Counted from the stretch's first letter, positions 1-9,977 are shown. The stretch: 64,000 nucleotides of DNA from Variovorax boronicumulans (GCF_029892485.1 NZ_JARXVG010000001.1:558001-622000); one strand, 5' to 3'. A program made the numbers and translations. Notes: a model not told the origin generated them from the sequence alone.

Positions 1-639
1 GTCGGCGGCATCGACGACGCGAACATCGAGCGCATCGTCGCGCTCAGGCCCGACCTGGTGCTGCTGCGCCCGCGCAGCCGAGCGGCCGAACCGCTGGAGC
101 GCCTGGGCATCAAGGTGCTGGCGCTCGATGCCAAGACCCATGGCGACATGCGGCGGGTGATGGAAACCGTGGCGCGCGCCACCGGCAAACCCGGCGCGGG
201 CGAGGCGGTCTGGCGCACGCTGGACGCCCGGCTCAATGCGGCCCGCGCCCGCGTGCCGCTGGGCTGGCAGGGGCGGCGCGTCTATTTCGAGGTGCATGGC
301 GGCATGGCCGCGGCCACCGAAAGCTCCTTCATCGGCGAGACGCTCGCGCGCCTAGGGCTGGCCAATGCGGTGCCGGGCACGCTCGGTCCCTTTCCCAAGA
401 TGAGCCCCGAGTTCGTGGTGCGCGCCGATCCGGACGTGCTGATGGTCTCGGCGCTCGGCGAAATCTCCGCCATGGCCGCGCGGCCCGGCTGGTCGGCCAT
501 GAGCGCCATCCAGCGCGGCCGCGTCTGCAGCTTCGCCTCGGCGCGCTTCGACCTGATGATGCGTCCGGGCCCGCGGCTGGACGAGGCGGCCGATGCCATC
601 GTGAGTTGCCTCGTCTCGCTGGGGAATCCGCCGCGCTGA
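1..639 (+). CDS. BtuF-like periplasmic metal/cobalamin-binding protein (5' end outside window)
   Basis: The frame is open from base 1 and the protein is therefore cut at its N terminus; 212 codons are visible. The visible part begins in the first lobe, with an early 'RPDLVLL' segment typical of helical-backbone periplasmic binding proteins of the BtuF/FhuD class, then a long helix with 'MRRVMETVARATG', then a second lobe with 'ADPDVLMVSA'. These proteins bind cobalamin, haem or ferric siderophore in the periplasm and deliver it to an ABC permease. The neighbouring riboswitch-controlled cobalt/B12 operon favours cobalamin, but that is inference because the partner permease would lie off the left edge. 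Confidence 0.75.
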   Translation, partial: VGGIDDANIERIVALRPDLVLLRPRSRAAEPLERLGIKVLALDAKTHGDMRRVMETVARATGKPGAGEAVWRTLDARLNAARARVPLGWQGRRVYFEVHGGMAAATESSFIGETLARLGLANAVPGTLGPFPKMSPEFVVRADPDVLMVSALGEISAMAARPGWSAMSAIQRGRVCSFASARFDLMMRPGPRLDEAADAIVSCLVSLGNPPR

Positions 640-697
640 GGCGGCCTGCCTTCGCCCCGTTCCCGCCCCCGATGCCACCCGCCTCTACCGTCGCTCC

Positions 698-1228
698 ATG
701 AAATCCCGCCCCAAGCAGTTCACCTCCTCCACCCCGTTCATCCGCGTCGGCCCGAGCGGCGTGCACGGGCTCGGCGCCTTCGCGACCCGCGACCTGCCCG
801 CGCAGGCTTTTCTCGGCCTCTACGAAGGCCGCCGCTACACGAAGCAGGAGATCGCCACCAAGGTCTGGGACGACCAGCTCACCTACCTGTTCACGCTGTC
901 GAACCACGAGACCATCGACGGCGCCAAGGGCGGCAACGGCACCCGGCACCTGAACCACGCCTGCGAGCCGAATTGCGAGGCGGTCGAGGAATACGACGAG
1001 GCCGGCGAGCTGGTGCTGAAATTCCAGACGCTCGTGGCCGTGGACGCGGGCGACGAGCTGTTCATCGACTATTCGCTGACCGCCGACGACGGCTCGCCGC
1101 CGTCGAAGTACCCCTGCCATTGCGGCTCGCCGAACTGCCGGGGGACCATGCTCGCGCCGGTGGACAGCACGGCGGAAAAAGACGTTTCGCCCGCCCCTGC
1201 GTCGCCGTTCGGCGACCTACCGTGGTGA
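698..1228 (+). CDS. SET-domain protein (putative lysine methyltransferase)
   Basis: A 176-residue protein that is almost only a SET domain. The N-terminal 'GPSGVHGLGAFATRD' matches the first SET motif, 'RHLNHACEPNC' the NHxCxPN motif of the S-adenosylmethionine/lysine pocket, and 'ELFIDYSL' the ELxxDY motif. 'CHCGSPNCRG' is a post-SET cysteine cluster that, with the cysteine of the second motif, would bind one zinc. The family transfers methyl groups to protein lysines. The target in bacteria is not known and nothing in the neighbourhood names one. It stands alone on the plus strand, 58 bases after the BtuF-like gene. Confidence 0.9.
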   Translation: MKSRPKQFTSSTPFIRVGPSGVHGLGAFATRDLPAQAFLGLYEGRRYTKQEIATKVWDDQLTYLFTLSNHETIDGAKGGNGTRHLNHACEPNCEAVEEYDEAGELVLKFQTLVAVDAGDELFIDYSLTADDGSPPSKYPCHCGSPNCRGTMLAPVDSTAEKDVSPAPASPFGDLPW

Positions 1229-1250
1229 GCTGAAGCTTCCTGGAGCCCTC

Positions 1251-1589
1251 TCAGGGCGACCCGCTCTTCAGGCTGCGCAACTGCTCCTCGGCCCGTTCGA
1301 GTTCGGCGCGGAGCGTGCGGATTTCCTGCTGCAGCTTCTCGATGCGCGCTTCGCGGCCCTGCGCGGGGGTGAGCGACTTGCAGCGTGCCAGGAGCGCATC
1401 CAGTTCCTCGCCGAGCTGCCGGCGGCGCAGCATCTGGCCGCGGGAACGGGCGAGCGCCATGTCGCGTTCGAGCACCGCCTCCTGCGCCTTGCAATCGGCG
1501 GCACCCGTCGGCTGCGGTTCCGCCGTCTGTGCGAAGGCGGGCATGGCCAGGGCCCATGCAAGAGCGAGGAAAGAGGGGTTGAGGCGCAT
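1251..1589 (-). CDS. DUF1090 family periplasmic protein
   Basis: 112 residues with a Sec signal peptide ending at about 'MPAFAQ' (residue 21). The mature part has two cysteines (in 'AADCKAQ' and 'LARCKSL') separated by a helix and then a heptad-rich C-terminal helix ('IEKLQQEIRTLRAELERAEEQLRSL' region) likely to form a coiled coil. This order, with short-helix cysteines and a charged coiled tail, is that of DUF1090 (E. coli YqjC type), a small periplasmic family of unknown function. It ends 22 bases from the SET gene and is transcribed towards it. Confidence 0.75.
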   Translation of the reverse strand: MRLNPSFLALAWALAMPAFAQTAEPQPTGAADCKAQEAVLERDMALARSRGQMLRRRQLGEELDALLARCKSLTPAQGREARIEKLQQEIRTLRAELERAEEQLRSLKSGSP

Positions 1590-1681
1590 GCCGCGAAGTT
1601 ACCCGAACTTGCCCCAGGGAATGCGCTTGGCCCTATGCCGTCCTGATGATGGGCCGGGTCCCGACCGTCGATCCCTGTGAT

Positions 1682-3408
1682 TCACGCAGTTCGCTCGGCG
1701 GCAAGGTAGCGCGCCTGCCAGCGTTGGGCCAGTTGCTGCGCGCGATGCAGCGGCACACGCGCCGCCTCGAAATCGACCACGCAGGCGATGTCGGCGGCCT
1801 CTGGCCGTGCGGGGCTTTCGCTGCTGCGGCCATCGGTGAGCAGCCACAGCCAGCGCCGATGCGCCGCGCTGCGGGCCAGCAGCTGGTCGGCGCGCTGCAC
1901 CCCGAGCGAGAGCGGCGTGCCGCCACCGGCCGCGATGGGTGCGATCCAGTCGTCGTTCCACGCGCTGGCACGGCGCGGCGGCAGGCGCAGCTCGACCACC
2001 TCGCCGGCAAAGCACAGCAGCGCCACATGGTCGCGCCGCTGGTAGGCCTCTTCCATCAGCGACAGCAGCAGGCCCTTGGCGAGCGCGAGGTTGCCGTCGT
2101 TGCGCATCGAGGCGGAGCAATCGAGCAGAAAGCAATGCAGCGCGCCGCTGCGTGCCTGCAACGGACGGCGGCGCAGGTGTTCGGTGCGCAGCGTGTCGGC
2201 ACCGCGGGCCGCGAAGGTGCGCGGCCAGTCGAGTGCGGCGCCCGGCGATGCGGCGCCGTGCCATGCGTCCCTTTGTCGGCCCTGCCTCCAGTCGCCCTGG
2301 CGTGCGCCAGTGGGTTCGGCGTCCCGGAGGCTCAGGCTTTTTTTGGGGTGGCCTGCGGTGCGGTCTGGGCAGGGATCAGCGGGCGCAGCGGCTTCACGCG
2401 CTCGATGCCGACGGGCTCGGGTGGCATGGCGCCCCAGTCCCCATCGGCTGCGTTGCCCTGGCCTGCGTCGTTCGCGCCAGACCGACCGCCGGCGTTCTGC
2501 TGCGCGGGCGCCTGCGCAGGGGCCGCACCTTCGGCATGCGGCTTGCGACGGTGCAGCAGCACGGCCTCGGCCACGCGCTGCACATGGTCGGCGGTGATCG
2601 CCGCCGCACCGTCCCAGGCCGCGAGCGCGCGTGCCGAGCGCAGCATCACGAGGTCGGCGCGCAGCCCGTCGACCTGCGATGCGATGCACAGCGCGCTGAC
2701 GGTTTCATGCACGTCGTCGCCGTATGGCAGCGCCGATGCGTCCGCCACGAGGGCGCGGGCTGCGACGAGCGCCGATGCGAGTTCGGCTTCGGCCTGCGCA
2801 TGCTTCGCGCGAAAGCCCTGCGGATCGACGTCGAATGCGAGCCGCGCCCGCACGATGGCCTGCCGCTCGGCCGCATCCTCGATGTTGCGCAGCTGCACGC
2901 ACAGGCCGAAGCGGTCGAGCAGCTGCGGGCGCAGCGTGCCCTCTTCCGGGTTCATGGTGCCGACCAGCACGAAGCGCGCCGCATGCCGGTGCGAAATGCC
3001 GTCGCGCTCGACCACGTTGACGCCGCTGGCCGCCGCATCGAGCAGCGAATCGATCAGCGCATCGGGCAGCAGGTTGATCTCGTCCACGTACAGCACGCCG
3101 CCGTTCGCGCGCGCCAGCAGGCCGGGCGCGAATTTGAGCTCATGGCCCGCGAGCGCCTGCCCGAGGTCCAGCGTGCCGACGAGGCTTTCGAGGCTCGCGC
3201 CCAGCGGCAGCGTCACGAACGGCGCGCCCGGCAGCAGCTCGGCCAACGCACGCGCCGCGGTGGTCTTGGCCGTGCCGCGCGGGCCTTCGATCAGCACACC
3301 GCCCAGGCCCGGATCGACTGCGGCCAGCAGCAGCGCCTGGCGCAGCTGCGGCTGGCCCGTGATGGCGGCGAAGGGAAAAGGCACCGGCATCGGAGCGGCA
3401 GTGGTCAT
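1682..3408 (-). CDS. chlD: ChlD-type cobaltochelatase subunit, AAA+ and VWA domains joined by a -1 ribosomal frameshift
   Basis: The first frame (3408 to 2332, 358 residues) is a complete ChlI/BchI-like AAA+ ATPase: Walker A 'GPRGTAKTT' near residue 45, Walker B 'GGVLYVDEINLL', sensor 'GTMNPEEG'. It ends in a stop right after an A7 run (minus strand, 2338-2344). The -1 frame is open from there to 1682 and encodes a Pro/Gly-poor linker and a von Willebrand A domain with MIDAS 'DCSASM' and 'GGGTPLS'. No ATG, GTG or TTG precedes the MIDAS motif in that frame, so independent initiation is unlikely. The slipped product would be 575 residues, normal for ChlD; the unslipped one is the size of ChlI. 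It starts in an ATGA overlap with cobN, whose product is the large cobaltochelatase subunit. No cobS or cobT is present here, so this single gene probably supplies both smaller subunits. A sequencing error is the alternative, but the hairpin argues against it. Confidence 0.88.
2281..2344 (-). promoter_or_regulatory. Programmed -1 frameshift signal of chlD
   Basis: Minus strand. The heptamer A-AAA-AAA (2338-2344) is in the correct phase of the upstream frame and is followed by G, as in dnaX-type slippery sites. The zero-frame stop TGA lies at 2332-2334. Six bases after the heptamer begins a two-part hairpin: an outer stem GCCTCC (2326-2331) with GGAGGC (2284-2289), extendable by CCT/AGG across a small bulge, enclosing a perfect CTGGC-GCAC-GCCAG hairpin (2297-2310). 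Slippery heptamer, short spacer and nested stem are the standard elements of bacterial -1 frameshifting, and such signals have been reported in chlD genes of B12 producers that lack a separate small chelatase subunit. Confidence 0.85.
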
Positions 3409-6400
3409 CGGAGGGATCCTTCCATCTGCTGCTCGTGGTCGAGCAGCAGGTTTTCCAATTGGGTCTGGTAGTCGCCGGGCGACTGCCACAGGCCGCGCTG
3501 CATGGCTTCGAGCAGGCGGCTGAGCATGTCGTGCAGCGCACGCGGATTGTGTTCGTTCACGAAGTCGCGGGTGTCAGCATCGAGCACATAGGCGTCGGCC
3601 ACCATCGCGTACTGGTGGTCGCCGACCACGCGCGCCGTGGCGTCGAAGCCGAAGAGGTAGTCGACGGTCGCTGCCATCTCGAAGGCGCCCTTGTAGCCGT
3701 GGCGCTTCACGCCGGCTATCCACTTCGGATTGACCACGCGCGCGCGGATCACACGGCTGATTTCTTCCTTCAGCGTGCGCACGCGCGGCGCCTGCGGGTT
3801 GCCGTGGTCGCCGTGGTACATCGCGGGCTGCCGGCCGCTCAGGTGGCGCACGGCGGCGGCCATGCCGCCCTGGAACTGGTAGTAGTCGTTGGAGTCGAGC
3901 AGGTCGTGCTCGCGGCTGTCCTGGTTCTGCAGCACGACGTTCATGGCGCGCAGGCGCCGCACGAGTGCATCGGCCGCCGGCACGCCGTCGCTGCCCTGGC
4001 CGTAGGCATGGGCACTGCCGCCGACATAGGCGTCGGAGAGGTCGTTGTCGGTCTGCCAGTCGCCGTGATCGAACAGCGGTTGCAAGCCGGAGCCGTAGGC
4101 GCCCGGCGCGGAGCCGAACACGCGCCAGCCGGCTTGCGTGCGCGCGGCCTCGGGGGCGAGGCCTTGTGCTTCGAGCGCTGCGGTCTCGCGAAGGATGCGG
4201 GCGCGGATCGGGTTGCGCTCGGCGTCTTCGTCTTCCTGTGACGCGACGGCCTGCACCGCGGCGTCGAACATCTGCACGGCGTTGGGAAAAGCATCGCGGA
4301 AGAAGCCCGAGATGCGCAGCGTCACATCGATGCGGGGACGCCCGAGCCCCACCGTGGGCAGCACTTCGAAATCGACCACGCGCTGGCTGCCCGGCGCCCA
4401 TTTGGGCCGTACGCCGATGAGCGCGAAGGCCTGCGCGAGGTCGTCGCCGCCGGTGCGCATCGTGGCCGTGCCCCACACCGAGAGGCCCATCGCCACCGGG
4501 TAGTCACCGTGCTCCTGCATGTGCCGCTCGACCAGCTGCGCGGCGGACTTGAGGCCGAGCATCCAGGCCGTGGGCGTGGGGATGGCGCGCGTGTCGACCG
4601 CGTAGAAGTTGCGGCCGGTCGGCAGCACATCAGGCCGACCACGCGACGGCGACCCGCTCGGGCCGGGCGGCACGAAGCGGCCTTGCAGCGCGCGCGAAAG
4701 TTGATGCAGTTCCTGAGCACCGCAGGCGTCGAGCGCGGGTGCGAGGCTTTGTTCGACGCGGCGCATCACGGCTGCGGTATGCGGCATGTAGTACGGGCAG
4801 GCGTTCTCTTCCAGCAAGCGCTGCGCAAGAAGCTCCAGCCGTTCGCGCGTGTCGCCGTGATGCCGCCATGCATCGGCACTCACCGATTGCAGCAGCGCCG
4901 GCCGCGCGCCCTGCCATGGCTTGGCCGCTTCGATGTCGAGCGGGTCGAAGGCTTCGCCCGGCAGCAGGTCTTGCGCCATCGCGCCCAGCAACCCGGCATT
5001 CGCACCTGCGCCGTCCGCAGACGGATAGCGCGCGAGCGCGAGCAGCGTGTCGCGCCGCAGCCGCGCCTCTGGCGAAGCGCCGAACACATGCAGCCCGTCG
5101 CGTATCTGCGTTTCCTTGAGCTCGCACAGGTAGGCATCGACGCGCGCCAGCACCGCATCGTCTTCCGCGCCCGGCATGCCCAGTTCCTCGACCAGGTGCT
5201 GCGCACGCACGGCAGCGAGGATCTGCGCACGCAGCACCTTCGCGCGCCGCGCATCGACCAGCAGCGCGTCGTAATACTCGTCCACCTGCCGCTCCAGATC
5301 CTGCAGCGGGCCGTGGTTCTCGGCGCGCGTGAGCGGCGGCATCAGGTGATCGACGATCACCGCCTGCGTGCGGCGCTTGGCCTGCGCGCCCTCGCCCGGG
5401 TCGTTGACGATGAAGGGGTAGACGTTCGGCAGCGGCCCGAGGATCGCATCGGGCCAGCAGGTCTGCGACAGCGCGATGCTCTTGCCCGGCAGCCACTCGA
5501 GGTTGCCGTGCTTGCCGACATGCACGACCGCATCGATGGCGAACACATCGCGCAGCCAGAAGTAGAACGCGAGATAGCTGTGCGGCGGCACCAGTTCGGC
5601 GTCGTGGTAGCTCGCGTAGTCGGCGGTGCCCAGGGTGCCGAGTGCGCGTGCGGGCTGGATGCCGACAAACACACGGCCCAGCCGCAAGCCCGCGATCATG
5701 AAGCGGCCTTGGCGCAGCATCGGGTCCTGCTCGGGCTTACCCCATCGCGCATCGATGGCGGCGGCCATGCCTTCGGGCAAGGCCGCGAGCCGCGCGCGGT
5801 AATCGGCGAGCGCGTAGCTTTGCCAGGCGGGGCGCGCGGCCCATTGCGCCGGATCGTTCGCAATGCTCTCCTGCAGCTTCCGCATCAGCGCATCGCCATC
5901 GGTCGGGATCGCATCGCCGAGCACGTAGCCCTCGGCCTGCATCGCACGCAGGATGGCGATCATTGAGGCCGGCGTGTCGAGCCCCACCCCGCTGCCGATG
6001 CGGCCTTCGCTGCCGGGGTAGTTCGCGAGGATCAACGCGATGCGCTTGTCGGCGGCCTTCAGACTGCGCAGCCGGCACCAGCGCCGCGCCAGCTCGGCCA
6101 CGAAGGCGATGCGATCCGGCTCGGGCTGGTAGTTCACCACCTCGGTCTGCGTGAGTTCGCAGCGGTGCGACAGGCCCTTGAAGCTCACGGCGCGCGTGAT
6201 GATGCGGCCGTCCATCTCGGGCAAGGCGATCTGCATCGCGATGTCGCGCGGGCGCAGGCCCTGGCTGTCGGCCAGCCAGTCTTCGCGGTTGCCGCCGCTC
6301 ACGATCACCTGCAGCACCGGCGCATCGCCGGCCAGCGCGATGGCCTCGCCTTCGTCGTTCTGCGCGCCTTGCCCCAGTGCGGCGAAGGCGGTCGTGTTGA

Positions 6401-7217
6401 GCACCAGCTGCACGTCGTGCTCGCTGCAGAGACCCCGGAATGCGGACAGGCACAGCGAGTCTTTCAACGAATCGAGCGCGACCGGCAATGCGTTCAACCC
6501 TTCGGCATGCAGCGCAGCAGCGAGCGCATCGAAAGCCGCCGTGTTGCCCGACAGCAGGTGCGACCGGTAGAACACCAGCGCCACCACCGGCGCATCCGAA
6601 TGCCAGCCGGCGCGCAGGTCGTCGACGCCGGCGACGGTGTGCGCAGCATCCATGCCGCGCGGCACGTGCAGCGCCACCTGCGGCAGGCTGCGCGGTGGCA
6701 ACGGCGCTTCGCCATGGCCGAGGCCATGGAAGGCCACCGCACGCAGGAACTGCATCGCATTGCCCGCACCGCCCGAACGCATGTACTGCCAGAGCCGGCG
6801 GCTCACGGCACGCGGCGCGGTGCTGCGCGCGAGCAGGTCTTCGTCTTCCTGCAGGTCGCCCGAGAACATCGCGAGCTGCTGGCCCTTGCGCCGGGCGAGC
6901 TTCTCCAGCTGCTGCAGCCCGTAGGCCCAGGCCGATTCGGCGCCCAGGTGATCGACCACCACCACGCGCGCATGCTGCAGCACCTCGTCGATGTACAGGT
7001 CGAGCGAGGCTGGCTGCCGCAGGTACATGAGGTTGGCCAGCCGCAGCGACGGATAGCCGGGATCGGTGGCCGCCAACGCGGTGCGCGCGGCGGCGAGCAG
7101 CGCGAGCGTGGTGTCGGCCGAACTGAGCACCACGATGTCGCCCGGCGTCTGGTCGAGCCGGGTGACGACGCTGTCGTCTTCGACGAAGCGTCCGGGCTGG
7201 GTGCTCAGCAGGTGCAT
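3405..7217 (-). CDS. cobN: Cobaltochelatase large subunit CobN
   Basis: 1,270 residues from the ATG at 7217, which lies just after the cobW stop; an in-frame extension upstream would overlap cobW and is rejected. It is a CobN/BchH-family protein throughout: 'VVHVGKHGNLEWLPGKS' is the conserved HGNLEWLPGK chelatase motif, followed by 'DPGEGAQAKRRTQAVIVDHL' region, and near the C terminus 'VNPKWIAGVKRHGYKGA' and 'AMVADAYVLD'. The enzyme inserts Co2+ into hydrogenobyrinic acid a,c-diamide in the aerobic B12 pathway, using ATP hydrolysed by the AAA+ partner. It lies between cobW (4 bases upstream) and chlD (overlapping by 3 bases), so the subunits should be made together. Confidence 0.96.
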   Translation of the reverse strand: MHLLSTQPGRFVEDDSVVTRLDQTPGDIVVLSSADTTLALLAAARTALAATDPGYPSLRLANLMYLRQPASLDLYIDEVLQHARVVVVDHLGAESAWAYGLQQLEKLARRKGQQLAMFSGDLQEDEDLLARSTAPRAVSRRLWQYMRSGGAGNAMQFLRAVAFHGLGHGEAPLPPRSLPQVALHVPRGMDAAHTVAGVDDLRAGWHSDAPVVALVFYRSHLLSGNTAAFDALAAALHAEGLNALPVALDSLKDSLCLSAFRGLCSEHDVQLVLNTTAFAALGQGAQNDEGEAIALAGDAPVLQVIVSGGNREDWLADSQGLRPRDIAMQIALPEMDGRIITRAVSFKGLSHRCELTQTEVVNYQPEPDRIAFVAELARRWCRLRSLKAADKRIALILANYPGSEGRIGSGVGLDTPASMIAILRAMQAEGYVLGDAIPTDGDALMRKLQESIANDPAQWAARPAWQSYALADYRARLAALPEGMAAAIDARWGKPEQDPMLRQGRFMIAGLRLGRVFVGIQPARALGTLGTADYASYHDAELVPPHSYLAFYFWLRDVFAIDAVVHVGKHGNLEWLPGKSIALSQTCWPDAILGPLPNVYPFIVNDPGEGAQAKRRTQAVIVDHLMPPLTRAENHGPLQDLERQVDEYYDALLVDARRAKVLRAQILAAVRAQHLVEELGMPGAEDDAVLARVDAYLCELKETQIRDGLHVFGASPEARLRRDTLLALARYPSADGAGANAGLLGAMAQDLLPGEAFDPLDIEAAKPWQGARPALLQSVSADAWRHHGDTRERLELLAQRLLEENACPYYMPHTAAVMRRVEQSLAPALDACGAQELHQLSRALQGRFVPPGPSGSPSRGRPDVLPTGRNFYAVDTRAIPTPTAWMLGLKSAAQLVERHMQEHGDYPVAMGLSVWGTATMRTGGDDLAQAFALIGVRPKWAPGSQRVVDFEVLPTVGLGRPRIDVTLRISGFFRDAFPNAVQMFDAAVQAVASQEDEDAERNPIRARILRETAALEAQGLAPEAARTQAGWRVFGSAPGAYGSGLQPLFDHGDWQTDNDLSDAYVGGSAHAYGQGSDGVPAADALVRRLRAMNVVLQNQDSREHDLLDSNDYYQFQGGMAAAVRHLSGRQPAMYHGDHGNPQAPRVRTLKEEISRVIRARVVNPKWIAGVKRHGYKGAFEMAATVDYLFGFDATARVVGDHQYAMVADAYVLDADTRDFVNEHNPRALHDMLSRLLEAMQRGLWQSPGDYQTQLENLLLDHEQQMEGSLR

Positions 7218-7221
7218 GCGG

Positions 7222-8295
<1,074 letters not shown>

Positions 8296-8398
8296 GGAGA
8301 AATTCTTTCAGGCGCCGGTGGCGCGGGAATGGATGCCGAAAAGGCGAGCAGGCGGCAGCCCCCCGAGACGTGCTCGAGGGCACCGCGACAGGCGAGGA

Positions 8399-9076
8399 TC
8401 AAACGCCGCCGTACAAACGGCGCTCGACGAAGACCGTGCCCTGCAGACGGCGCCAGCCCTTCGCGGCGGCCAGCACGCCCAGGTCGACCAGCGGCTCGAC
8501 TAGCACGACGGTCATGTAGGCAGCGCCGAAGCTGGCGATCTGGCCCAGGTTCTCCAGGCCCGTGCCGCGTCCGTAGAGCGCCCAGAAGCCGACCCAGACC
8601 ACGATGCCGCCCTGGTAGGCGACCGACAGCTTGAAGGCCTGCCGATAGCTCAGGTCCACGTAGGCCACATTCTTTGGAATGATCCGCTGCGCCAACGCGG
8701 CCGTCGCGAACAGGGGCACCAGCAAGGTGGTGACGTTCATGCCGAACTGCGGCAGGTCCTGCGGCTCGAAGAACAGGCCCTGGATGAGCAACCCGCCCGC
8801 CAGGCCGATGGCCGCAGGTGCAAGCCCAAACACCAACAGCAAAGTCGTGCCGAGGATCAGATGCACCTCCGAGACACCCACGGGATGATGCGGCAGCACT
8901 TCGAAGAAGCAGAACACCAGCGCCACGGCAATGGCCGAGCGCAGCGCCAGGGCGGCGGGGCCGTCCTTCATGAGGGTGTCGAAGGCCACCTTGCCTGTGT
9001 AGGCCAGCGCGGCGGCTGCCGTCGCGTAGCTGAGGAAAATCTTGGATCCGTCGACTAGACCTGGTTCGATGTGCAT
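8399..9076 (-). CDS. cbiM: CbiM-family ECF cobalt transporter component
   Basis: 225 residues from ATG 9076, preceded by an AGGAGG-type site. The N terminus 'MHIEPGLVDGSK' has the invariant Met-His pair of CbiM/NikM, whose amino group and His2 coordinate the metal. Six or seven hydrophobic segments follow, with the conserved 'HHPVGVSEVHLILG' histidine cluster. CbiM is the substrate-specific membrane subunit of energy-coupling-factor cobalt importers. No CbiN, CbiQ or CbiO gene lies in the window, so it may act alone or with components elsewhere. It is the first intact gene after the riboswitch. Confidence 0.88.
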   Translation of the reverse strand: MHIEPGLVDGSKIFLSYATAAAALAYTGKVAFDTLMKDGPAALALRSAIAVALVFCFFEVLPHHPVGVSEVHLILGTTLLLVFGLAPAAIGLAGGLLIQGLFFEPQDLPQFGMNVTTLLVPLFATAALAQRIIPKNVAYVDLSYRQAFKLSVAYQGGIVVWVGFWALYGRGTGLENLGQIASFGAAYMTVVLVEPLVDLGVLAAAKGWRRLQGTVFVERRLYGGV

Positions 9077-9149
9077 CGGGCACCTCCTGTATTGCACCGA
9101 AGTGCGAAAGTTGATTGTTGGTGGATGGGGGTGGATCGCGCAAGCGCCG

Positions 9150-9384
9150 TCATGAACGTTGGAGCGCACGCTGCGCTGCCGGCACGGACGACACCTTGGG
9201 TTTCCTGGGCTTGGGCCGCAGCCGGCGCCAGCCGATCACCACGCCGCTCGCCGAGGCGACCATGCCGATGATCGACAGCAGCCACACGACGATGTCCCAG
9301 GCAGGGCGGTATTGGATGGGCCACGGAAAGTCGAGGCTGTGCGCGGCATTGAAGAGCCAGCGGCGTGTGGCGGCTGGCCTCTAC
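9150..9384 (-). pseudogene. C-terminal remnant of a PepSY-domain membrane protein
   Basis: In one minus-strand frame ending at the stop 9150-9152 the translation gives 'RRWLFNAAHSLDFPW', 'RPAWDIVVWLLSIIG' and 'GVVIGWRRLR', the last membrane segment and tail typical of PepSY-associated transmembrane proteins. No start codon and no upstream part of the protein is present: the frame joins TonB-receptor sequence at about 9370-9385. PepSY membrane proteins often sit beside TonB receptors for B12 or iron. This looks like the 3' end of a gene left by a deletion. Confidence 0.75.
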
Positions 9385-9555
9385 CTGCACCGGCGCGAGG
9401 CTCTTGTCGTTGCTGCCGTTGCCCGTCGCCTCATCCGATTGCGCCAGGGCGCCGCCCGAGCCGAAGGCCAGTCCCAAGCCCAGTGAAAGACCCGAAAGGC
9501 GCGACCATTGCAACGGCGCGCCCACGCGATCGCGCGCCGGCGATGCTTGACCCAT
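9373..9555 (-). pseudogene. N-terminal remnant of a TonB-dependent receptor
   Basis: A well-formed start (GAGGAG site, ATG at 9553-9555) leads into a signal peptide ('SLGLGLAFGSGGALAQ') and then 'SLAPVQVEAS', the usual TonB-box/plug entry of an outer-membrane receptor. About 60 residues in, the receptor ends and PepSY sequence begins in another frame; the receptor frame itself runs on to 9055 as nonsense. Directly after a cobalamin riboswitch the expected gene is a BtuB-type receptor, so an internal deletion probably fused its first codons to the end of a neighbouring PepSY gene. Confidence 0.75.
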
Positions 9556-9572
9556 GTGACTTCTCCTCGCGA

Positions 9573-9588
9573 CCTGCGTCCCCGCAGG
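9573..9588 (-). other. Hairpin in the riboswitch-to-start leader
   Basis: A perfect 6-bp stem (CCTGCG/CGCAGG, loop of 4) directly upstream of the GAGGAG ribosome site of the receptor remnant. It could be part of the expression platform of the riboswitch; this is inference from position. Confidence 0.35.
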
Positions 9589-9699
9589 CTCCTGACCGAA
9601 TGAGGGCGTCGAGGGAGGCGGCAAGCGGGCGGGCCGATCGCGCAAGGGCTGAAGCGGCATGCCCGGACCCGCACTCCCGCAGCGTCCGATGGCGGTGGC

Positions 9700-9950
9700 G
9701 AAGGCCGGTATCCGGGCTTGCGGAGCGCTCCGATGGCACTGTGCGTGCGCATCGAAGCCGAAACCCTCGCCTTCCCACGCCGAAGCGCAGTGGCTGCCGA
9801 TGCCGCGAGGAACATCGACGCGAGGTTTTCCAAATCCGCTGACCGTTGCGGGGGCAGCGCAGGAATGGATGCGTCCGTGAAGACGCAGCGCACCTGCTTC
9901 CCGTTTAACCCCCAGGCCACAGAGTGGCATGCAGGGCACCTTCGAACCGT
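9700..9950 (-). promoter_or_regulatory. Cobalamin (AdoCbl) riboswitch
   Basis: Minus strand, read 5' to 3': the 'AACGGGAAGCAGGTG' block, then 'CTGCGCTGCCCCCGCAACGG', the B12-box core GCCACTG (9788-9794), 'TGGGAAGGCGAGGG', and the closing 'AAGCCCGGATACCGGCC' (9702-9719). These conserved blocks occur in the order and rough spacing of the AdoCbl aptamer. It precedes the receptor remnant and the cbiM-cobW-cobN-chlD genes, so high coenzyme B12 should shut off cobalt uptake and insertion. The aptamer appears intact although the gene it originally led is destroyed. Confidence 0.92.
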
Positions 9951-9977
9951 GTGGGTGGTGTTGCTAGGAAAAGCTTA

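Noticed and set aside
1682-2689. Independent VWA gene starting at the ATG at 2689
   Set aside because: Residues from that ATG to the frameshift site are the shadow of the AAA domain; only the part after the slippery site looks like protein.
9055-9939. 294-residue continuous protein on the minus strand
   Set aside because: It crosses the riboswitch, a receptor N terminus and an out-of-frame PepSY end, so it is not one gene.
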